Of a stretch of 8,130 bases of DNA, positions 1-5,086 are shown piece by piece (the stretch's first letter is position 1; every line of letters begins with the position of its first letter). Location: NCBI GenBank assembly GCA_902795765.1, contig CADBMQ010000071.1, forward strand, positions 1 to 8,130. Reading direction: 5' to 3'. Source of the stretch: Oscillospiraceae bacterium. Lineage in GTDB: Bacteria > Bacillota > Clostridia > Oscillospirales > Acutalibacteraceae. The notes under the pieces are model-generated. The model did not search any database and had not been told where the DNA came from. It was given only the letters and a program-made list of their open reading frames with translations. A program made the position numbers and the translations under genes.

Positions 1-1
1 A

Positions 2-592
2 TTTGCCCGTAATGTTAAGGGTATGGCGAATAAACTACGGCAAAAATACATCGAAAATGGCATTGCAAACACTCTTATTGTCGGTTCAGTCGGAAGTGGA
101 AAAACAACAGTTTTGCGTGATATTATTCGCTCACTTGCGTCTGCTGATGACTTTGGTCTAAATGTCAGTATTATAGATGAGCGAGAAGAAATTGGTGGCG
201 AGTTTGATTTGGGTGAATTTTCAGACTTGCTTACAGGTTACAAGAAACCAGACGGCATAGAAAATGCATTAAGAACGCTTTCTCCTGATGTAATTGCATT
301 TGACGAGTTTTCCTCAAAAGAAGAACTTAAAAGCATTATAAATTGTTTTAACTGTGGCGTTAAAGTTATAACAACATGCCATGCGAAAAATCACGACGAG
401 TTAATGCGTAAACCATATATAAACGAACTAATTCAAAGCGGTAGATTTAGGTATTTTGTTTATTTAAAAGACAAGCAGATTGAAAGGATCGTGGAAAATG
501 AGAGTAATTATACTAATTGGAATATTTTTGATTCCAACACTAATAGGAACAATTTTATCGTCGAGTGTGCAAAAAAGACGAAAACAACTTGA
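2..592 (+). CDS. spoIIIAA: Stage III sporulation protein AA, SpoIIIAA ATPase (5' end missing)
   Basis: This is the C-terminal ~196 codons of SpoIIIAA, the mother-cell ATPase of the SpoIIIA-SpoIIQ channel, related to type II/IV secretion ATPases. The frame is open to the left edge and begins FARNVKGMANK, matching the family's conserved ARxVKG stretch, so the ATG at 23 is internal and not the start. A Walker A motif, GSVGSGKT, lies at 83-106. It is followed by SIIDEREEIGG, a Walker B-like segment SPDVIAFDEF, and the TTCHAKN stretch, where the family has a conserved T-x-H near the end of the core. The family is usually ~300 residues, so roughly the first third is outside the window. The last ~31 codons (about 500-592) run out of frame through the start of spoIIIAB and do not resemble a SpoIIIAA tail. 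The true end may be near 483 (see findings). The identity is firm; the C-terminus is not. Confidence 0.93.
   Translation, partial: FARNVKGMANKLRQKYIENGIANTLIVGSVGSGKTTVLRDIIRSLASADDFGLNVSIIDEREEIGGEFDLGEFSDLLTGYKKPDGIENALRTLSPDVIAFDEFSSKEELKSIINCFNCGVKVITTCHAKNHDELMRKPYINELIQSGRFRYFVYLKDKQIERIVENESNYTNWNIFDSNTNRNNFIVECAKKTKTT
463..469 (+). other. Possible -1 slippery heptamer T TTA AAA in spoIIIAA
   Basis: The heptamer TTTAAAA is in the phase X XXY YYZ relative to the spoIIIAA frame (codons TAT TTA AAA GAC). A -1 shift here would read on as K-R-Q-A-D and stop at TGA 481-483, just before the spoIIIAB ribosome binding site. No strong stimulatory stem-loop was seen, and only a weak AGG lies about 12 bases upstream. 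It may be chance, or the site of a one-base deletion. Confidence 0.25.
479..489 (+). promoter_or_regulatory. Ribosome binding site of spoIIIAB (ATTGAAAGGAT)
   Basis: AAAGGA at 483-488 lies nine bases before ATG 498 and supports that start over the in-frame TTG at 480, which would sit inside the site. The same 11 bases recur exactly at 980-990 before spoIIIAC. Confidence 0.65.
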
Positions 593-977
593 ACTATTAT
601 GTGAAATTTGTGTCGACATTAGCCAATCAATTCGATATAAAAACTCAACAATTCCCGAAATATTAGAATACATTTTGGATAACGACCGATATAAATTGAT
701 GCGTTTTAGTAATTCAAACTCTGCGAATGATATTGCAATTAGTTTTACAAATTCTGACAAATGTTATTTAAATAAAAACGAGAAAGATGAATTAGTTACA
801 TACTTTTCTATGCTAGGCTCAACAGATAGCGAAGGACAAATTCAACTCTGTGAGCGATATAAACTATACTTTCATCAGCAGTTAAACCATACCGATGAAG
901 ACGATAGAAAAAAACGAAAATTGTATTACTCATTAGGCGTGTTTTCGGGGTTATTTTTAGTTGTCATCTTATTTTAA
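498..977 (+). CDS. spoIIIAB: Stage III sporulation protein AB, SpoIIIAB
   Basis: A 159-residue membrane protein of the SpoIIIA channel, distantly related to the GspF/PilC platform proteins of type II secretion and type IV pili, and thought to work with the SpoIIIAA ATPase. An N-terminal hydrophobic segment (about residues 3-22) is followed by a basic QKRRKQ stretch and a helical region beginning LELLCEICVDISQSIRY. The family signature LGSTDSEGQ is at about 106-114. A C-terminal hydrophobic segment (about 146-159) carries the typical G-x-x-x-GLxLVxxL ending. ATG 498 was chosen over TTG 480 because AAAGGA at 483-488 is well spaced for it. The length is close to the family norm (~170). The gene overlaps the nominal end of spoIIIAA by 95 bases, which is odd for this operon. 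Confidence 0.93.
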   Translation: MRVIILIGIFLIPTLIGTILSSSVQKRRKQLELLCEICVDISQSIRYKNSTIPEILEYILDNDRYKLMRFSNSNSANDIAISFTNSDKCYLNKNEKDELVTYFSMLGSTDSEGQIQLCERYKLYFHQQLNHTDEDDRKKRKLYYSLGVFSGLFLVVILF

Positions 978-979
978 GA

Positions 980-990
980 ATTGAAAGGAT
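980..990 (+). promoter_or_regulatory. Ribosome binding site of spoIIIAC (ATTGAAAGGAT)
   Basis: AAAGGAT lies about nine bases before a TTG start at 1000. No ATG is available nearby in frame, so this site decides the start. It is an exact 11-base copy of the leader before spoIIIAB. Confidence 0.6.
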
Positions 991-999
991 AGAAAAACA

Positions 1000-1194
1000 T
1001 TGGAAATTGATCTCATTTTCAAAATTGCAGCCGTTGGAATTATAGTTGCCGTTCTCCATCAATTACTACTTCGTGCAGGACGAGAAGAACAGGCACTTAT
1101 GGTAACAATAGCTGGGATAGTTGTTGTTATGATGATGTTGATAGGTCAAATAAGTGAGTTGTTTGACACAGTAAAGTCGGTGTTTGATTTGTGA
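1000..1194 (+). CDS. spoIIIAC: Stage III sporulation protein AC, SpoIIIAC
   Basis: A 64-residue protein with two membrane segments (about residues 5-24 and 33-53) joined by a short charged loop, RAGREEQA. That matches the family pattern in which a G-x-x-E-x-A/Y loop separates two helices. Family members are ~65-68 residues, so the gene is complete. It is an integral membrane part of the mother-cell side of the SpoIIIA-SpoIIQ channel and is homologous to part of SpoIIIAD, its neighbour. The start is TTG, supported by the ribosome binding site at 980-990; the gap to spoIIIAB is 22 bases. The stop TGA overlaps the GTG start of spoIIIAD by four bases, which points to translational coupling. Confidence 0.93.
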   Translation: MEIDLIFKIAAVGIIVAVLHQLLLRAGREEQALMVTIAGIVVVMMMLIGQISELFDTVKSVFDL

Positions 1195-1577
1195 GTTTAC
1201 TTGTAAATGTTTGTGTTTATGCGGTTGTATCGGCTATTATTATCTCAATAATTCGCTCTATCAAACCCGAATTTACAATAGCAATAGCCATTGCTGCCGG
1301 TGTTGGATTGGTTATTGTTTGTGTGGACGGTGTACAAACTATAATTTCATCTGCGTATGATTTGCAATCGGTTATTAACTCGAAGTATGTTTCTCTGCTA
1401 CTTAAAATCGGTGGTATTTGTTGTATATGCAGACTTTGTGCAGATATTTGCGTTGATTGTGGTGTTGTAACACTTGCATCAAGAGTTATTTCTATTTGCA
1501 AAATAAGTATATGTGCATTGTGTATTCCACTTTTGGGAGATGTTATTCAAATTGTGAAAAAGTTATGCGAAATGTAA
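1191..1577 (+). CDS. spoIIIAD: Stage III sporulation protein AD, SpoIIIAD
   Basis: A 128-residue polytopic membrane protein of the SpoIIIA channel, near the family length (~130). Hydrophobic segments lie at about residues 5-22, 28-48, 66-86 and 97-121. The stretch ICRLCADICVDCGVVTLASR aligns with the conserved family region around a Cys-x-Asp-x-Gly motif, here CVDCG. The start is GTG at 1191, overlapping the spoIIIAC stop in GTGA. The 3' end overlaps spoIIIAE by 13 bases if AE starts at 1565. The oddity is twelve cysteines in 128 residues (8, 44, 77, 78, 80, 83, 87, 90, 103, 108, 111, 126), mostly within or beside membrane helices. The identity is secure from both sequence and position. Confidence 0.92.
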   Translation: MSLLVNVCVYAVVSAIIISIIRSIKPEFTIAIAIAAGVGLVIVCVDGVQTIISSAYDLQSVINSKYVSLLLKIGGICCICRLCADICVDCGVVTLASRVISICKISICALCIPLLGDVIQIVKKLCEM

Positions 1578-2683
1578 TTTGTTTTATTTTTATTATTTTT
1601 ATTATTTCTTCTTTTTTTATTTGCAAAGCCGAGTCGTATACATTTGAGCAAGTTGAAAGTGGTACGGATATCACTTCGCAAATTATGTCTGACATTGATT
1701 TTGATGATATTAAAATGCCAAACGATGTAAAAAAAATAATTGGAAAAGACATTTCTTTATTTGATTTATTTAGTGATGATGGACTAAAAAAAGTGTGGGA
1801 CTATGCTATTTCAGGCATTGTTTCGCCTCTGCACTTCTCAGCCACTTTACTTGCTGCAATTCTCGTTTGCTCATTTTTCTCATCAGTTCAATCAACTGAC
1901 CGACTTCGTATGCCGTCTAATTTTGCAATATCACTTGTTTTTGCGTGTATTTGCGTTCCGTATATTGTAGAACTCATTTCATCAAGCATTGAATCGATTA
2001 AAAGTTTAGGCGTGTTTATGTATAGTTTTATCCCTGTTTTTGTTGCAGTTTTAGCAATAGGACTTCGTTCGGGTGTTGCAGTTGGTGTATCGCCAATGTT
2101 GTTTTTGTCTGCACAATCAATTATGCTTTTTGCAGATAAAATAATTGCCCCACTCGGCTCTTCTTGCGTGGCAATCGGTCTATCATCTTCCCTGGCCTCA
2201 AATCGACTCAACGGTCTTACAAAAGGAATAAAAAAGACGGTCATATTCTCTATATCACTTCTTGCGACAGTTTTTTTAGGTATTCTAACACTTAAAACTG
2301 CTGTTTTTAAAACCGCCGACTCTCTTGGACTTAAAACTGCAAAATTTCTAACCGGGTCTTTTATTCCCATTGTTGGGCAATCTCTTGCAGAAATGTTGTC
2401 AAGCGTCATTTCGTGTGTTGGCGTTATTAAATCGACTGTTGGAATTTACGGTATTGTCGCAATAATTTTGATAGCAATACCGAGTATTTTAAAACTGATA
2501 ATCTACAAATTCAGCATTGAAATTTGTGCGACAATAAGCGAAACTTTGTCACAAAATCAGTTTTCATCAATTCTTCGTGCATTATGTGACGTTCTGACAA
2601 TTATTCTTGCGATAACACTTATGTGTACGGTTATGTGCATTTTCACTGTCGCAATCGTTGTTATCGGGTGTAAAAGCATTTAA
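1565..2683 (+). CDS. spoIIIAE: Stage III sporulation protein AE, SpoIIIAE
   Basis: The largest membrane component of the SpoIIIA channel, 372 residues here against ~400 in B. subtilis. It starts with a signal-peptide-like stretch (MRNVICF then a run of I/F/S to about residue 20, with KAES following). A hydrophilic extracytoplasmic region with amphipathic helices runs to about residue 88. Several membrane helices follow (about 90-105, 118-138, 150-168, 172-190, 225-245, 292-315, 342-368). The region GLKTAKFLTGSFIPIVGQSL (about 255-274) is the most recognisable family motif (K-F-x-x-G-x-x-I-P-x-V-G). The frame is open up to 1457, but ATG 1565 is chosen because it begins directly at the signal peptide; upstream codons are antisense to no domain and merely shadow spoIIIAD. 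The ribosome binding site is weak, so translation is probably coupled to spoIIIAD. Confidence 0.92.
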   Translation: MRNVICFIFIIFIISSFFICKAESYTFEQVESGTDITSQIMSDIDFDDIKMPNDVKKIIGKDISLFDLFSDDGLKKVWDYAISGIVSPLHFSATLLAAILVCSFFSSVQSTDRLRMPSNFAISLVFACICVPYIVELISSSIESIKSLGVFMYSFIPVFVAVLAIGLRSGVAVGVSPMLFLSAQSIMLFADKIIAPLGSSCVAIGLSSSLASNRLNGLTKGIKKTVIFSISLLATVFLGILTLKTAVFKTADSLGLKTAKFLTGSFIPIVGQSLAEMLSSVISCVGVIKSTVGIYGIVAIILIAIPSILKLIIYKFSIEICATISETLSQNQFSSILRALCDVLTIILAITLMCTVMCIFTVAIVVIGCKSI

Positions 2684-2698
2684 AAGTGAGGGGATTTT

Positions 2699-3133
2699 TT
2701 GAAAATTTTACTATCTGCGGTCGGCTCTATATGTATAACGATAATTGCAATAGGATTTTTTGAAGCGTTCTTTTCTAACGAACAGTTGAAATTCCCGCTT
2801 AAATTCGTGCTTGGTGTTATTGTTTTGTCTGCTGTGATAGGTGCTTTTTCGGGTGGATTACCTGATTTTGATGAGTTATATACGGAAATGAATATGTCAG
2901 ATGTAAATCTTGAACAGACGTCCGCCAAAGGCGCTTCAAACTTAATAAGCACGATACTGAACAAACACGGTATTTGTAATGCTAAAATTAAGATTGATAC
3001 TTCTAAAAACGAAAATGATTGCATAATATTTGACAAGATAACGATTTTTACAAATGAATATAAGGACAAGCGAAATTTAGAAGATAAGATACATAAACTA
3101 TTTGATGTCGAAACAGAGGTTATATGCGAATGA
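2699..3133 (+). CDS. spoIIIAF: Stage III sporulation protein AF, SpoIIIAF
   Basis: A 144-residue protein with two N-terminal membrane segments (about 3-21 and 35-51) and a soluble C-terminal region (about 75-144, including AKIKIDTSKNENDCIIFDKI). That region fits the position of the ring-building domain, also found in SpoIIIAG, SpoIIIAH and type III secretion ring proteins. The segment KFPLKFVLGVIVLSAVI resembles the family's second helix. B. subtilis SpoIIIAF is ~205 residues, so this is a short form lacking much of the linker. The start is TTG at 2699, preceded by GTGAGGGG (2686-2693), a good ribosome binding site. The gap from spoIIIAE is 15 bases. The 3' end overlaps spoIIIAG. Similarity is weaker than for its neighbours, but position and topology make the call reliable. 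Confidence 0.85.
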   Translation: MKILLSAVGSICITIIAIGFFEAFFSNEQLKFPLKFVLGVIVLSAVIGAFSGGLPDFDELYTEMNMSDVNLEQTSAKGASNLISTILNKHGICNAKIKIDTSKNENDCIIFDKITIFTNEYKDKRNLEDKIHKLFDVETEVICE

Positions 3134-3672
3134 AAAACATAAACGATTTTATTTTTAGTAAAATTCCCAAACCTATACGAAAATATCTTAAATATATTTT
3201 GGTTGCACTTGCTGTTTTGATTTTAATGCTCGTTGTAACCTTTCCAACAAAAAAAGATGAAAAAGCAATAGAAAACACCGCAGAAATAACAGCAGAAACA
3301 TATATCAACAGTTTACAAGATGAACTTGAAAAAACTATTAAAAGCATTGTTGGTGGTAGTCCAAATGTTATGATCACATTAAAAAGTGGAATTGAATATG
3401 TTTATGCAAACGAGGAAAAACTTAATTCCGATACAGATAATGCCGATGAAAGACTGAAAGATAGTAGTGAAAAAAAGGTTGTCATTTTAGAATCAGACGG
3501 AACACAAAAGCCACTTACAGTCACACAAATTATGCCAGCAATAAACGGTATTGTGATTGTATGCAATGGTGGAAATGATGCGTCAGTACAGCAACTTATA
3601 AGATCAACTGTTTCAACAGCTCTTGGTATAGAAAGCGAACGTGTATGTGTTACAGGAACGCTTTTAAAATAA
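3124..3672 (+). CDS. spoIIIAG: Stage III sporulation protein AG, SpoIIIAG
   Basis: A 182-residue, single-pass membrane protein that forms a large ring in the SpoIIIA-SpoIIQ channel. A short N-terminal cytoplasmic part (IPKPIRKYLKY) leads into one membrane helix (about 23-40). The extracytoplasmic ring-building domain follows: a helix TYINSLQDELEKTIKSI, strand VMITLKSGIEYVYA, a charged loop of about 20 residues (about 97-117), strand KKVVILESDG, then QIMPAINGIVIVCNGG and a final helix-strand LIRSTVSTALGIESERVCV. These blocks match the family (VMITLxSG, P-x-I-x-G-x-V-V-V-x-x-G-G, ALGIxxxxV). B. subtilis SpoIIIAG is ~229 residues, so this is shorter. ATG 3124 and ATG 3130 are both possible. The second gives an ATGA overlap with the spoIIIAF stop and a ten-base spacing from CAGAGG; the first gives only four. 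Confidence 0.93.
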   Translation: MRMKNINDFIFSKIPKPIRKYLKYILVALAVLILMLVVTFPTKKDEKAIENTAEITAETYINSLQDELEKTIKSIVGGSPNVMITLKSGIEYVYANEEKLNSDTDNADERLKDSSEKKVVILESDGTQKPLTVTQIMPAINGIVIVCNGGNDASVQQLIRSTVSTALGIESERVCVTGTLLK

Positions 3673-3694
3673 CAATTTGATTGGAGTAATATTT

Positions 3695-4252
3695 ATGGAA
3701 AACGAATCAAAAAAGCATACATTCCCTAAAAAATTAGTAGTTTGTGCAGTGCTTATCGCAACACTATCTGCTGCTGTTTATCTTAATTGGCAGTACAACT
3801 TGAATAATGGCGATTTGGATTTAACAGCAGCATTAAGTAAAACAGAAAAATACATTGGTGATGCAGAATATGTAAATGCAACTGTTCCAACAACAACTTC
3901 AAGTGATTTCTTTTCAAAATCAAGAAATGAACGTGAAGAAACACGCAAGCAGTCACTCAAAGCATTACAAGATGTATTAAGCAATGCAAAATCTGATGAA
4001 AAATCAAAAAATGAAGCAAACGAAAAAATAAAATCATTAACTCAAAATGATAAATTGCAAAGTGATATTGAAACACTTGTTAAGGCAAAAGGATTTTCCG
4101 ACTGCATTGCAATTATAAATGAAAAAGAAATAAATGTCATTGTTAAAGCACCAAATGGCCTAAAACAGGAACAAAGTATGCAAATTCAAGATATTATTTT
4201 GCAAAATTCAAAAATTTCTCTTGAAAATATTAAGATAATTGAAGTAAAATAG
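3695..4252 (+). CDS. spoIIIAH: Stage III sporulation protein AH, SpoIIIAH
   Basis: A 185-residue mother-cell membrane protein. Its extracytoplasmic domain binds forespore SpoIIQ across the intermembrane space and resembles EscJ/PrgK-type ring proteins of type III secretion. One membrane helix (about 13-30) ends in the characteristic YLNWQYN motif. A flexible, K/N/E/S-rich, probably helical linker (about 60-115) precedes the compact ring-building domain (about 116-185: LVKAKGFSDCIAIINEKEIN, VIVKAPNGLKQEQSMQIQDI and a final strand IKIIEVK). ATG 3695 is preferred over the in-frame TTG 3677 because TTGGAG (GGAG 3683-3686) is eight bases upstream. The coding sequence is very A-rich. It is the last gene of the sporulation operon; its TAG stop directly abuts the next operon's -35 element. 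Confidence 0.94.
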   Translation: MENESKKHTFPKKLVVCAVLIATLSAAVYLNWQYNLNNGDLDLTAALSKTEKYIGDAEYVNATVPTTTSSDFFSKSRNEREETRKQSLKALQDVLSNAKSDEKSKNEANEKIKSLTQNDKLQSDIETLVKAKGFSDCIAIINEKEINVIVKAPNGLKQEQSMQIQDIILQNSKISLENIKIIEVK

Positions 4253-4281
4253 TTGTCAATTTGAAAAAAGTTTGTTATAAT
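4253..4281 (+). promoter_or_regulatory. Sigma-A-type promoter of the yqhY-like/nusB/xseAB/ispA operon
   Basis: The -35 element TTGTCA (4253-4258, five of six consensus bases) and the -10 element TATAAT (4276-4281, perfect) are separated by 17 bases. TG at 4273-4274 adds an extended -10. Transcription would start near 4288, giving a leader of about 26 bases. An imperfectly specific inverted repeat, GTTATA-N5-TATAAC (4274-4290), overlaps the -10 and could be an operator, or just AT-rich chance. The promoter begins at the base after the spoIIIAH stop, letting the housekeeping genes be transcribed without sporulation. Confidence 0.85.
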
Positions 4282-4299
4282 ATATATAACTGAATTTTC

Positions 4300-4306
4300 A
4301 GGAGGT
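4300..4306 (+). promoter_or_regulatory. Strong ribosome binding site AGGAGGT
   Basis: This is a perfect Shine-Dalgarno match, seven bases before ATG 4314. It is the strongest site in the window and predicts high expression of the Asp23-family protein. Confidence 0.85.
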
Positions 4307-4313
4307 AATAATT

Positions 4314-4685
4314 ATGGAATTCAAAGATAAGAAAACCAACAATGTTGTAATTTCCGAAGATGTTATAGCAAAGGTTGCAAGCATTGCCGCATGTGACGTT
4401 GCAGGTGTTGCTGACGTTGTTGAAAAGCCGTATAACTTTTCCGGTATTTTTAAAGACCGTGCGGCAAATTCTGTGACAATAAATATTATGGGCAAATCTG
4501 CTATCATTGATATTTATGTCAAACTTAACGAAGGTTTTAAAGTTCAGAATGTTGCCGAAGATGTTCAAAAAGCAGTTAAAGAACAGGTTCAAAATATGAC
4601 AGGCACTGTTGTTACAAAAGTAAACGTTCATGTTTGTGACATTGAATTGAAAACCGAAGAAGATGATCAGGAGCAGGACGCATAA
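4314..4685 (+). CDS. Asp23/Gls24 family protein (YqhY-like)
   Basis: A 123-residue soluble protein of the Asp23/Gls24 (DUF322) family. The family start VVISEDVIAKVASIAACDVAGVADV is clear (about residues 11-35), as is the later strand-helix part SAIIDIYVKLNEGFKVQNVAEDVQKAVKEQVQNMTG ending in VTKVNVHVCDIEL; each stretch is quoted here only to its key residues. No signal peptide or membrane segment is seen, and the tail is acidic (TEEDDQEQDA). A gene of this family immediately before nusB corresponds to yqhY of B. subtilis, where it lies behind accB-accC and has been linked to control of acetyl-CoA carboxylase. In other bacteria, family members are envelope-stress proteins. Here the acc genes are not adjacent, so a role in lipid synthesis is only an analogy. 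It has its own strong promoter and ribosome binding site, and nusB follows after two bases. Confidence 0.92.
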   Translation: MEFKDKKTNNVVISEDVIAKVASIAACDVAGVADVVEKPYNFSGIFKDRAANSVTINIMGKSAIIDIYVKLNEGFKVQNVAEDVQKAVKEQVQNMTGTVVTKVNVHVCDIELKTEEDDQEQDA

Positions 4686-4687
4686 CT

Positions 4688-5086
4688 ATGACAAAAGGCG
4701 AAAAAAGAGAGATTGTTTTCAATCTCATTTTCGAGTTGAAATTCGGTGGACGTGAAATGACCGATATTATAAACGATGCAAAAGAAGCACGTGATGAGCG
4801 TGTCGGCAAATATGTTGAAAACACCGCAACAGGTGTTTACGAAAATTTGCCCAAAATTGATGAAGTAATTTCGCAATTTAGTGAAAAACGCAGTCTTAAA
4901 CGTCTTCCGTCTGTTTCGCTCGCTGTTATGCGTTTAGCAGTTTACGAGATTATGTTCTGCGACGATGTTCCAGATTCTGTCGCAATCAGCGAAGCAGTTA
5001 GAATTGCAAAAAAATACGGAGATGACCATGATTATTCTTACATCAATGGTGTATTAGGCGCAATTTCAAGGTCAAAAGAAAAATGA
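4688..5086 (+). CDS. nusB: Transcription antitermination factor NusB
   Basis: A 132-residue all-helical protein of normal NusB length. NusB binds boxA RNA with NusE (ribosomal protein S10) and promotes antitermination in rRNA operons. The diagnostic C-terminal half is present: LPSVSLAVMRLAVYEIMF, then VPDSVAISEAVRIAKKYG and YINGVLGAI, matching the family's I-L-R-L-A-x-Y-E, V-x-I-x-E-A-V-x-x-A-K-x-Y-G and F-V-N-G-V-L patterns. The N-terminal helix (GEKREIVFNLIFELKF) is the divergent form common in Clostridia. ATG 4688 is two bases after the preceding stop, with AGGA at 4675-4678 as the likely ribosome binding site. The stop overlaps the next gene in ATGA (5083-5086), implying coupled translation. 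Confidence 0.94.
   Translation: MTKGEKREIVFNLIFELKFGGREMTDIINDAKEARDERVGKYVENTATGVYENLPKIDEVISQFSEKRSLKRLPSVSLAVMRLAVYEIMFCDDVPDSVAISEAVRIAKKYGDDHDYSYINGVLGAISRSKEK

Noticed and set aside
464..760. 98-codon minus-strand frame across the spoIIIAA/spoIIIAB junction
   Set aside because: It is antisense to spoIIIAB and has no motif or start signal. It does not explain the odd spoIIIAA overlap.
1457..1564. Upstream in-frame extension of spoIIIAE
   Set aside because: These 36 codons overlap spoIIIAD, are not family-like, and would place a hydrophilic stretch before the clear signal-peptide-like start at 1565.
1578..1620. T-rich stretch that could be taken for a terminator or repeat
   Set aside because: It encodes the hydrophobic signal sequence of SpoIIIAE (I/F codons) and has no preceding stem.
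1729..1736. Run of eight A bases in spoIIIAE, a possible phase-variation or frameshift site
   Set aside because: The frame continues with clear family sequence on both sides, and A-rich Lys codons are common throughout the window.
1888..2409. 173-codon open frame on the minus strand inside spoIIIAE
   Set aside because: It is fully antisense to well-conserved spoIIIAE codons, has no recognisable motif, and its composition follows the opposite strand.
4275..4631. 118-codon minus-strand frame over the Asp23-family gene and its promoter
   Set aside because: It mirrors a confident gene, is rich in N, C and F as expected of antisense translation, and has no ribosome binding site.
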